From Paludibacteraceae bacterium (GTDB taxonomy: Bacteria; Bacteroidota; Bacteroidia; Bacteroidales; Paludibacteraceae), in the NCBI GenBank assembly GCA_024401435.1, contig JAKSLB010000002.1, forward strand, positions 62,001 through 126,000: a stretch of DNA of 64,000 bases, given 5' to 3'. The position numbers and the translations under genes were made by a program. Under the pieces are notes generated by a model that was not told the DNA's origin, searched no databases, and worked only from the letters and a program-made list of their open reading frames with translations. Every line of letters begins with the position of its first letter. The stretch's first letter is position 1. Below, piece after piece: positions 18,573 to 26,538 of the stretch.

Positions 18573-18843
18573 TTAGGTAGAAGGACCTTTCTGAAAAATA
18601 TTTTACCGAAAAAGACTCCGATAAGAAAAAAATATATATTTTTGGAGTCCTGTTCATTGGTTGGAATTTGCATGACAGATTCTCAACTAATAACAGCGGA
18701 AGAAAAAAGAATGTTAGACTTTTTTGCCGAGTAAGTCGTTGAGTTGAGACGTTTTGCCATTGTTGGCAGTTGAGAATGGAGATTCTCCATATTAGAATCA
18801 TTATTTTTAGAACCATTAATTTTAAACACTTATATTTTGTATC
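18573..18843 (+). promoter_or_regulatory. Promoter and possible structured leader of the CE1 esterase gene
   Basis: A -7-like TATTTTTG lies at 18637-18644, about 200 bases before the start codon, inside an inverted repeat (GACTCC at 18614, GGAGTC at 18644). Downstream, ATTCTCAACT (18679-18688) is an exact reverse complement of AGTTGAGAAT (18768-18777). GAGTTGAG near 18741 could compete for the same partner. Short hairpins GCCA/TGGC and ATGGAG/CTCCAT follow. A 61-codon open frame here shows no protein-like features and is not called. Confidence 0.35.
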
Positions 18844-20598
18844 ATGAAAAAGATTTTTTTAACTATCTTAGTTATTTTGGTTAGCATTTTTAGCGTTTCT
18901 GCTGCTAAACAAAATGGATTGAAAAGTATTAATACGGGAGGAAAAAATCGACAATATTTTTTATATGTGCCTGATTGCCTTACGGACAATAGACCGTTGA
19001 TTATTTCTTGTCACGGAATGAATCAAGACTACAATTATCAGAAACAACAAACCCAATGGCCTTCGCTTGCCGACACTGCCAATTTTGTTGTTGTGTATCC
19101 TGTCGGAATCTCAGGTACAGCATGGGGTATGGGTTTTGATACAGGTTGGGACCTTGATGGAATGTCTGATGTAAACTTTATGTTGGACATCATTTCAGAA
19201 ATGAAAAAAGAATACAACATTGATGAAACTCGCGTTTATTTATCAGGTTTCTCATTGGGTGGTGCGTTCACTTACTACATGATTAACAAAGCAGCTGATA
19301 AAATTGCTGCATTTGGACCAATTTCTGGATACAATCTGATGGGAGGTAGCACCACCAGTTCTCGTCCTGTTCCAATTTGTCATGTTCACGGAACAGCCGA
19401 CAATACAATGCCTTATAGCGGTATCAAGGATAATATGAAAAAATACGCTCAGGCAATGAAATGTAATATGTCACCTGAAGAGACAACTGGCAATGGTTAT
19501 TCAAAAATCCATTACAAAGATGGTGATTGCGAAACAGAGGTTATCCTTTATTCGGTAAATGGTCGTGACCATGAACCATCTAACAATGGATTCCATACTT
19601 CTAATGCCTTGTGGGCTTTCTTTAAACAATACTCCAACGGATGTGGAAAATATTCTGCTACAGGTATTTCCCTTTCTCTTTCTCCTAATGTGGGTGAGGC
19701 TCCTGCCACTGCTACTCTTACAGCAAAAGTTACGTTGCCTGCTGGAACAGATGTGAAGTCTATCGCATTCTACCAAGGAGATGAACTGATTGAAACATTA
19801 AACCATGAACCATACGAACTAAACGTCGAGAATTTGGAAATCGGAAAATATGAATTCTCTGCTGTTTTGACGGATAGTAAAGGGAAAAACTATAATTCAG
19901 CTAAAAAGACATTTGAAGTAAAAGCTCCTCAAGCACCTTACAAGGGTGAAGCTCATGAATTACCGGGTGTTGTCGAAATGGAATTATATGATGAGGGTGG
20001 TGAAGGAATGGCTTTCCATGATAGCGATGAACAAGATGAAGGTAAAACATTCCGTACAGAGGATGGTGTTGATATCGAAGAGTTCGAAACAGGCAAATAT
20101 GCTTTGGGTTGGACTAAAACGGGTGAATGGGTAGAATACACATTGGATGTTAAATATACAGATTCCTATACGTGGACTGCCTATGCAGCTTCTGGTAGCG
20201 ACGGATCTTCTTTCAAACTTTACATTGATGAAAAAGAAATCTCTGAAAGTATTAAAGTGAAAAACTCAGGCGATTGGAAAACTTTTGTTGAATATGAAGG
20301 AAAGACTGGCGAATTGGAAGCTGGAAAGCATATCTTGAAATTGGAAATTTTGGCAGACTATGTTAACATTGATAAAGTTGAGTTTAAAGCTGTAAACGAA
20401 CATGTTGGTGTAGAGAATGTTTCTGCTGAATTGTCAGAAATGACTTATGATGTTCTCTCTATGCAAGGCGTTTGGATAGGTAAAGTTACTTGCACAGAGG
20501 TAGAGCTTGATTCTGCACTTAACCAATTAGGATTGGCAGCTGGCGCATATATCGTAAGAAATAGTGAAAAGGCAAAAATTGTCGTTTTGAAAAAATAA
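18844..20598 (+). CDS. CE1-type esterase with Ig and CBM6 modules and T9SS tail
   Basis: 584 residues. A signal peptide (1-20) leads into an alpha/beta-hydrolase of the CE1/LpqC type (feruloyl, acetylxylan or PHB-depolymerase-like esterases), with nucleophile S137 in SGFSLGG, the oxyanion-region HGMNQDYNY and the catalytic-His region GRDHEPS. An Ig-like module (about 275-370), a CBM6-like module (about 385-515: VEMELYDEGG, ALGWTKTGEWVEYTL, GDWKTF) and a type A T9SS tail (LGLAAGAYIVRNSEKAKIVVLKK) follow. It is expected to remove ferulate or acetate esters from xylan outside the cell, which suits the neighbouring GH43, GH30 and GH10-like genes. The exact ester is not determinable. Confidence 0.85.
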   Translation: MKKIFLTILVILVSIFSVSAAKQNGLKSINTGGKNRQYFLYVPDCLTDNRPLIISCHGMNQDYNYQKQQTQWPSLADTANFVVVYPVGISGTAWGMGFDTGWDLDGMSDVNFMLDIISEMKKEYNIDETRVYLSGFSLGGAFTYYMINKAADKIAAFGPISGYNLMGGSTTSSRPVPICHVHGTADNTMPYSGIKDNMKKYAQAMKCNMSPEETTGNGYSKIHYKDGDCETEVILYSVNGRDHEPSNNGFHTSNALWAFFKQYSNGCGKYSATGISLSLSPNVGEAPATATLTAKVTLPAGTDVKSIAFYQGDELIETLNHEPYELNVENLEIGKYEFSAVLTDSKGKNYNSAKKTFEVKAPQAPYKGEAHELPGVVEMELYDEGGEGMAFHDSDEQDEGKTFRTEDGVDIEEFETGKYALGWTKTGEWVEYTLDVKYTDSYTWTAYAASGSDGSSFKLYIDEKEISESIKVKNSGDWKTFVEYEGKTGELEAGKHILKLEILADYVNIDKVEFKAVNEHVGVENVSAELSEMTYDVLSMQGVWIGKVTCTEVELDSALNQLGLAAGAYIVRNSEKAKIVVLKK

Positions 20599-20619
20599 CA
20601 GAATACAATAAGAAACGAG

Positions 20620-20656
20620 AGGAGGAATCGGATTCGTCTGATTCCTCTTTTTTTTG
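20620..20656 (+). terminator. Terminator of the CE1 esterase gene
   Basis: GAGGAATC pairs with GATTCCTC and is followed by TTTTTTTTG. Confidence 0.85.
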
Positions 20657-20752
20657 TTTTTTTTTGACACCTTCAATGTTATGGGGGAAAATATTGTTTG
20701 ACGTTTCGCCATAAATCACAATTCAAAATTCTTAAATCTTCTCTCAATCCTC

Positions 20753-20760
20753 TATCTTTG
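20753..20760 (+). promoter_or_regulatory. Possible -7 box of the ABC-F gene
   Basis: TATCTTTG, 24 bases before the ATG, matches TAnnTTTG; the -33 region is weak. Confidence 0.45.
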
Positions 20761-20784
20761 CACTAAAATTAAAATTAGTAAAGA

Positions 20785-22719
20785 ATGATCTCTGTTGATA
20801 AGCTTACTATTCGATTCGGAAGCGTTACTTTGTTTAGTGATATCTCGTATGTGGTAAATCCCCGTGATCGTATTGCCCTTGTAGGGAAAAATGGAGCTGG
20901 TAAAAGTACTATGTTGAAAGTTTTCGCGGGTATTCAACCACCAACTTCAGGTAATGTGGCTATTCCGAAAGATATTACGATTGGATATCTACCTCAACAC
21001 ATGATTCATGATGATGGAGTGACGGTGAAGGAAGAGGCAGAAAAGGCATTCTCTCATATCTTTGAATTACAAAATGAAATAGAGAAGCTCTCTACACAAC
21101 TCTCTACTCGTGAAGATTATGATTCTCCAGAATATGCTCAGTTAATCGAACGCTTGACTCATGCGAATGAACGTCTTGATATGATGGGGGTTAATGATTT
21201 TCAAGGTGAGGTTGAAAAGACGTTGTTGGGACTTGGATTCCTTCGCTCTGATTTTGACAGACAAACTAGCGAATTTAGCGGTGGATGGCGTATGCGTGTA
21301 GAATTGGCTAAGATATTGTTGAAACGTCCGGATGTTCTTTTGTTAGATGAGCCGACCAATCATTTGGATATTGAATCTATTCAGTGGCTGGAGGAATTTT
21401 TAAAGAATTGTGGAAGTGCAGTTATCTTAGTTTCGCACGATAGAGCTTTTATTGATAATGTGACGAATAGAACAATAGAAATCTCACTAGGGAAAATATA
21501 CGATTACAAGGTCTCTTATTCTAAATATGTAGAGTTGAGGAAAGAACGTCGCGAACAGCAAATGCGTGCGTATGAAAATCAGCAGAAACAAATTCAGGAT
21601 ACGGAAGATTTTATTGAGCGATTTCGCTATAAAGCAACAAAATCCAATCAGGTTCAATCGCGTATCAAGCAGTTGGAAAAGATGGATATTATAGAGGTGG
21701 ACGAAGAGGATAATTCTGCTCTTCATTTGAAATTTCCACCTGCACCACATTCAGGTTCTATAACAGTTGAGGCTCAAGGTTTGACCAAACGTTATGACGA
21801 AAAGGTGATATTGGATAATATTGATATCACAATCAAAAGAGGTGAGAAAGTAGCTTTTGTTGGTAAAAATGGAGAGGGTAAGACTACGCTTGTGAAGTGT
21901 ATTATGGAACAAGTGGAGTATGAAGGAATATTGAAATTAGGACATCTGGTTAAAATTGGCTATTTTGCTCAAAATCAAGCCTCTTTGTTAGATGAAAATA
22001 AAACGGTTTTTGATACGATTGATTCAGTCGCAGTAGGTGATATACGTACAAAGATTCGTGATATATTAGGTGCTTTCATGTTTGGTGGTGAAGCATCGGA
22101 TAAAAAGGTGAAGGTGTTGTCGGGTGGGGAACGTACTCGATTGGCTATGATTCGATTGTTGCTTGAACCCGTTAATTTCTTAGTATTGGATGAACCGACG
22201 AACCATTTGGATATGCGTTCAAAAGATGTTCTGAAAGAGGCAATCAAGGCATTTAATGGAACAGTTGTTGTTGTCTCTCATGATCGTGAATTCTTGGATG
22301 GCTTGGTAGATAAGGTATATGAATTTGGCAATCATAAAGTGAAAGAACATATTGGTGGTATTTACGATTTCTTGCAATCCAAGAAGTTGGCTTCTTTACA
22401 AGAGTTGGAGCGTAAAACGCCAGTTGCTAAAGAAACAGTAACGAAGGTCTCTGAGAACAAATTGTCATACGAAGCAAAGAAAGAGTTTGATCGTAAAGTT
22501 CGTAAGGCGGAGCGTGCCGTGGAAGATGCGGAAAAATCTGTTAATGAGATAGAAATGAAAATAGCAGAAATTGAAGAGGCTCTTACTCATCCGGAAAACG
22601 CTTCTGATACATCTATGTTTGAAGAGTATGGAAAAAAGAAACATGAGTTGGAACAAAAGATGTATGAGTGGGAGATTCTTTCTGAAGAATTGGAAAATTT
22701 AAAAAGCCAATTACAATAA
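20785..22719 (+). CDS. ABC-F family ATPase (Uup/EttA-like)
   Basis: 644 residues with two ABC domains and no membrane segments, the layout of ABC-F translation factors that act on ribosomes. Walker A motifs are GKNGAGKST and GKNGEGKTT. Signature motifs are SGGWRMRVELAK and SGGERTRLAMIR, and both Walker B regions end in DEPTNHLD. The inter-domain linker is charged and helical (RKERREQQMRAYENQQKQ). The C-terminal 100 residues form a coiled coil like that of Uup. Housekeeping role in ribosome rescue or assembly is more likely than antibiotic resistance, but sequence alone cannot exclude the latter. The next gene starts 15 bases downstream. Confidence 0.9.
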   Translation: MISVDKLTIRFGSVTLFSDISYVVNPRDRIALVGKNGAGKSTMLKVFAGIQPPTSGNVAIPKDITIGYLPQHMIHDDGVTVKEEAEKAFSHIFELQNEIEKLSTQLSTREDYDSPEYAQLIERLTHANERLDMMGVNDFQGEVEKTLLGLGFLRSDFDRQTSEFSGGWRMRVELAKILLKRPDVLLLDEPTNHLDIESIQWLEEFLKNCGSAVILVSHDRAFIDNVTNRTIEISLGKIYDYKVSYSKYVELRKERREQQMRAYENQQKQIQDTEDFIERFRYKATKSNQVQSRIKQLEKMDIIEVDEEDNSALHLKFPPAPHSGSITVEAQGLTKRYDEKVILDNIDITIKRGEKVAFVGKNGEGKTTLVKCIMEQVEYEGILKLGHLVKIGYFAQNQASLLDENKTVFDTIDSVAVGDIRTKIRDILGAFMFGGEASDKKVKVLSGGERTRLAMIRLLLEPVNFLVLDEPTNHLDMRSKDVLKEAIKAFNGTVVVVSHDREFLDGLVDKVYEFGNHKVKEHIGGIYDFLQSKKLASLQELERKTPVAKETVTKVSENKLSYEAKKEFDRKVRKAERAVEDAEKSVNEIEMKIAEIEEALTHPENASDTSMFEEYGKKKHELEQKMYEWEILSEELENLKSQLQ

Positions 22720-22734
22720 AAAGGAGGTTGCATT

Positions 22735-23640
22735 ATGTCTTTAATACGAATTGAAAATGCAGGCGTTGAGGCACAGATTTTATTAGAGGTCGGTGGCCGT
22801 ATTGTCTCTTTCAATAGGGTGGGGAAACCAAATGTATTGGAGAGTGATCCTTACTTATGGAATGAAACTGCGGAACAACGCTTGAAACCCTCACCGTCCA
22901 TGCTTGATTTCCGTGGATATAATGGTCATGAAGTATGGGTTGGACCTCAAAGTCAGTGGTGGAAACAACAGACCCTGAATGCTGAAAAAATAGATTCCGA
23001 TTTGTTTTGGCCGCCCGATCCTTATGTGAGTTTTGGCTCGTATCGAGTGGAAAAACAAACTGCTGATATGTTGGAAATCTTGGGTGAACCTTCTCCCATC
23101 AGCGGATTACAAATGCGGAAAAAAATGAAAATTGAAGACGACGGATCTTTGTTTTTTCAAGTTGAGGCTACGAATATCAGGAAAGAACCTGTATCATGGG
23201 ATTTGTGGTTGATTACTCGTGTAAATGGTCACAACGAGAACTATGTGCCTGTTCGGTCTTCTGCTGATGTCTTTTTGGGAGAACCCTCACATCCATGGCA
23301 GGGAAGACCTACTTATAAGGTAGAGAATGGTTTTTTCTCTTTTACCCCTTTGGTGAATGATCATACGTACGAAGAGTGTACAGGTAAAGCCTATGTGAAA
23401 GCATCCGAACCTGTCATATATGCACATTGTGGAGATGAATGGCTGAAATTAGAATTTGAACACCATAATCCAGCAGAACTTCATCCAGAACAGACTGAAA
23501 TAGAGTTGTATAATTTCGTTCATGCTGATAGAGAAAAATCTTTGCTGGAATTAGAATACCATGCACCTTATAAATGCTTGCAACCTGGTGATACCATGGA
23601 AACTTGGTCTAGGTGGAGGTTGCAAAAAAACATAAAATGA
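22735..23640 (+). CDS. DUF4380-like protein (mutarotase-like beta-sandwich)
   Basis: 301 residues without signal peptide or membrane segment. The opening (ILLEVGGRIVSFNRVGKPNVL), the GGPQ-like GHEVWVGPQSQWW and the spread of aromatic residues and histidines fit DUF4380 proteins, whose predicted fold resembles galactose mutarotases. A carbohydrate-binding or epimerase-like role is plausible but unproven. It probably shares a transcript with the ABC-F gene. The TGA stop shares its last base with the target duplication of the MITE-like element that follows. Confidence 0.7.
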   Translation: MSLIRIENAGVEAQILLEVGGRIVSFNRVGKPNVLESDPYLWNETAEQRLKPSPSMLDFRGYNGHEVWVGPQSQWWKQQTLNAEKIDSDLFWPPDPYVSFGSYRVEKQTADMLEILGEPSPISGLQMRKKMKIEDDGSLFFQVEATNIRKEPVSWDLWLITRVNGHNENYVPVRSSADVFLGEPSHPWQGRPTYKVENGFFSFTPLVNDHTYEECTGKAYVKASEPVIYAHCGDEWLKLEFEHHNPAELHPEQTEIELYNFVHADREKSLLELEYHAPYKCLQPGDTMETWSRWRLQKNIK

Positions 23641-23846
23641 TAAGGGGATTTCTATAAATTGCTTTGTGGCGATTTTGAAAGTTTTGTTAGACAGATTGTT
23701 GATTTGAGCGAAAGAGCAGTGCGGGCACTGTGACTGAGTGAAAATCAGCAAGATGGCGACAAAAGTTCAAAAGCGCACAAAAGATTAAAGAATTACCTCT
23801 ATAAAAAAATATTTAATAATCGGGGAATTTATAGAAGTCCCCATAA
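23640..23846 (+). repeat. MITE-like element, copy A, with flanking ATAA repeats
   Basis: The element proper is 23644-23842 (199 bp), flanked by ATAA at 23640-23643 and 23843-23846. The left end GGGGATTTCTATAAATT and right end AATTTATAGAAGTCCCC are inverted repeats matching at 16 of 17 positions; the mismatch would be a G-U pair in RNA. Inside, TTTTGTT pairs with GACAAAA, GTTGATTT with AAATCAGC, and CAGTG-CGGG-CACTG forms the central hairpin. It differs from copy B at 6 of 199 positions by hand alignment. It encodes no protein. Confidence 0.85.
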
Positions 23847-23860
23847 TAGATTTATTGATT

Positions 23861-23868
23861 TATATTTG
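23861..23868 (+). promoter_or_regulatory. Possible -7 box of the GH10-like gene
   Basis: TATATTTG, 18 bases beyond the end of repeat copy A and 38 bases before the ATG. A -33 box would fall inside the element's end, which has no TTTG. Confidence 0.35.
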
Positions 23869-23906
23869 TTAATCGGGTCATGATAACCCCTCAATTTTAC
23901 TTATAT

Positions 23907-26243
23907 ATGAATAAAAAATTTTGTGCTGCTTTTTTATTATCGATGTTATGCGCATCGGTATATGCGGATTTTATTATTCCTGATCCGATACTTAAGGATG
24001 GATTTGAAGAAGGAATAAATCAATGTTTACCTTTCGGTGAAAGTAGTATAAATCAATCTTCTTCAGAGTCCCATGAAGGATATTATTCATTAAGATCATA
24101 TAATCGGGAAAAAGCAGAAGATGGCGTTTCTTATCCTATATATGCTGCTGAGGCTGGAAAATCGTATAAATTTGATGCCTATTTGTTTTATGATGGTAAC
24201 AATAATGAATCTCAACAAGATTTTAAAAATTTATTCCATGATTATTTCAAAATAGGGACATCAGTTTTATCTTCTGAAATAAAAAACAATAATATTAATG
24301 ATATTATTAAGAAAGATTTTAATTGTATAATATCCTCCGAACTGACTCCTGCAATTGTGATGGATCAAAAAAATTGTCAGAGCGTTAAGAACGAGATTGC
24401 GGTTTCTCTTAATGAAATTGTTAATTTCCTTGATTTTTGCACTAAAAATGAGATTTCTTTCATCGGGAATGGTATCATCGATTTCGAAAATACACCTTCT
24501 TGGTTTTTTAAAGAGAATTTTGATGATGGTCAAAATTTAGTAAGTAAAGAAATAATGTTAAAAAGATTAGAATCATATATAAAAAATCTTTTGAACGCTT
24601 TGGATAAACAGTATCCAAATTTGGGAATTACAGGATGGAATGTTGTGAGCAATAGGGATTCATTCCAAAATTCTTTATGGAAGAACTTTTATGAATATGA
24701 AACTCTTTTAGAAAAAACATTTGTCTATGCTAGACAATATTCTAAAAATGACTGGAAACTGTATTATGCTTGTGATGTTAATGATTGTGGTGATGATGTT
24801 ACTGTTGCTGAGAATTTACAGGAAAAAGGTCTGTGTGATGGCATTCTTCTTCAATCTCATATGACAACAAAATCGAACATTGAAAAGTGTGATACTTTAT
24901 TGTCAAAATTGTCGGATAAAGAATTCGATATAGTCATTTCTGATTTGGATGTGCTTAATGAAAATGATGATATACAAGAGGTGACAGATTTCTATATAAG
25001 TCTTTTTTCTTTATATGAGAAATACAAAGAGAATATAAGTGCAGTTGTCTTTTCTTGTATAGGTGGAAATGATCAGAAAGTTGTATTATATAACAGTTTG
25101 AATCCATATTCTACGAATTCTGTGTATTCTACATTGATTAGTGAGTTTGCAAATAATGCCCCTATCGTATCAAAGACTTTCCAATTTGATTTACAATACG
25201 ATGAAAATGGGAAGACGAAACATGAATCATTCCTTTCTGTTGACGTGCCTCAAAATGAGTGGTTTAATGCATCTGGCGTGATGAAGATTCCTGAGAATGC
25301 TTCTCAGGTCTCGTTCCAAATTCATACAACTGAAACAGGTAACCCTAGTGATTTAATAGACTTTTTTGTGGATGATGTTTTGTGTATAGAGAAAATTAAT
25401 TTTTGTTTCCCTGATAATGAGATTGCTTTGATAGGCAAATTAGTTGAGTTTGATAGTACGGATTATGTAAAAAGTAAAAATGCTATTTGGTTAAATCTTC
25501 AATCTATGGATTATATGGCTAATAAAATTTCCATTGTTGATTCTTTGGATGTTTTGTATATAGAACTACCTCCGTATAATTTCCATGTTGACACTTTCAG
25601 TTTCTATCGTATACCAAGTAGCAATATTGTTACTTTCGTTTCTCCTGTGAAAATTCCTGTGTCAGACTTGAATGGAGATGCTTATGTATTGAGTGATTTT
25701 GATGGCTCAACACTCTGTTTCAAACAGATTGAGAATGATACGTTAGCTGATCATATTCCATATGTAGTAAAAGTAAAAGATATGAAAAACAGATTGGTGG
25801 ATGATTTATATAATGTGAATTGGATCTGTAGTTATGATGCCGATAACAATGCAGTTCAGACGGCAGGTAATATGACACATAAGGGAAATTTAGGTATGAC
25901 ACAATTGTTTACTGCTTCTGATGAATATTCATATTATGCTTATAAAGAAGGTTCTTTGTATATGATGAATCAGGTTGACTTAAAACCATTCCGTACTCTT
26001 TTTGAATTGAAAAATGAAACAGGAAAAGCCGCTCCTCGTTCTCGATTATTCAGTATCTCCTTTAATGACAACACCACTGGTGTGGTTTTGGTTGAGAATG
26101 GCGAAGTCTTGAATGAACTAGTTACGGTGTATGATGAAATAGGTAGAGTCGTTCGCGCTAATGTTGAGTCAACCTCCTGTTTCGAAAATTTATCTGCAGG
26201 TGTTTATGTGGTAAACGGCAAGAAATTTATTGTTAAGAAGTAA
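23907..26243 (+). CDS. GH10 xylanase-like protein lacking both catalytic glutamates, T9SS cargo
   Basis: The start is the ATG of MNKKFCAAFLLSMLCASVYA, a clear signal peptide; the frame runs 9 codons further upstream. The 778-residue protein follows the GH10 pattern: YFKIGTSV, FNCIISSEL (for FNxITPEN), GNGIIDFENTPSWFF (for GHTLVWHxxxPxWFF), WNVVSN at 244-249 (for WDVVNE), LLQSHM (for GIGxQxH), and ISDLDV with D346 (for ITELDV). The acid/base Glu is therefore Asn249, the nucleophile is Asp346, and the subsite histidines are also replaced. An N-terminal CBM-like region, a second beta-sandwich after the barrel and a type A T9SS tail (NLSAGVYVVNGKKFIVKK) flank it. I infer a non-hydrolytic xylan-binding pseudoenzyme. 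Confidence 0.72.
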   Translation: MNKKFCAAFLLSMLCASVYADFIIPDPILKDGFEEGINQCLPFGESSINQSSSESHEGYYSLRSYNREKAEDGVSYPIYAAEAGKSYKFDAYLFYDGNNNESQQDFKNLFHDYFKIGTSVLSSEIKNNNINDIIKKDFNCIISSELTPAIVMDQKNCQSVKNEIAVSLNEIVNFLDFCTKNEISFIGNGIIDFENTPSWFFKENFDDGQNLVSKEIMLKRLESYIKNLLNALDKQYPNLGITGWNVVSNRDSFQNSLWKNFYEYETLLEKTFVYARQYSKNDWKLYYACDVNDCGDDVTVAENLQEKGLCDGILLQSHMTTKSNIEKCDTLLSKLSDKEFDIVISDLDVLNENDDIQEVTDFYISLFSLYEKYKENISAVVFSCIGGNDQKVVLYNSLNPYSTNSVYSTLISEFANNAPIVSKTFQFDLQYDENGKTKHESFLSVDVPQNEWFNASGVMKIPENASQVSFQIHTTETGNPSDLIDFFVDDVLCIEKINFCFPDNEIALIGKLVEFDSTDYVKSKNAIWLNLQSMDYMANKISIVDSLDVLYIELPPYNFHVDTFSFYRIPSSNIVTFVSPVKIPVSDLNGDAYVLSDFDGSTLCFKQIENDTLADHIPYVVKVKDMKNRLVDDLYNVNWICSYDADNNAVQTAGNMTHKGNLGMTQLFTASDEYSYYAYKEGSLYMMNQVDLKPFRTLFELKNETGKAAPRSRLFSISFNDNTTGVVLVENGEVLNELVTVYDEIGRVVRANVESTSCFENLSAGVYVVNGKKFIVKK

Positions 26244-26469
26244 AAAACAACAGAAAAAATATTTTCTGTTTCCTTTTTGAATATAAAAAAATGAATGACG
26301 CAAGAGATGGTTTCCCCATTTGTTGCGACATTTTACGATTTTGTTCCAAAAATGTAAGTTCAAGGTATCTGTGATGGCGTAGGTATGCAGTCTTATGTAG
26401 AATGAGAAATGCTAAGATGATTTGTGACATTTGCCTTGTTGAAAATTCTCTAAATTCCTCAATCTTTCG

Positions 26470-26477
26470 TAATTTTG
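26470..26477 (+). promoter_or_regulatory. Possible -7 box of uvrA
   Basis: TAATTTTG about 60 bases before the uvrA start matches TAnnTTTG. Nearby TTG triplets upstream are too far to be a normally spaced -33. Confidence 0.35.
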
Positions 26478-26538
26478 CACTTCGTAAATTTATGATAATA
26501 TGAAGGATTGACAGGTAATCCTATAAAGATTGTTTTTC

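Noticed and set aside
18549..18734. 61-codon open frame downstream of fumarase
   Set aside because: It begins inside the fumarase terminator and spans a likely promoter; composition is not protein-like.
20785..22719. Antibiotic-resistance ABC-F protein
   Set aside because: The linker, length and C-terminal coiled coil look like housekeeping Uup/EttA-type proteins and there is no resistance context.
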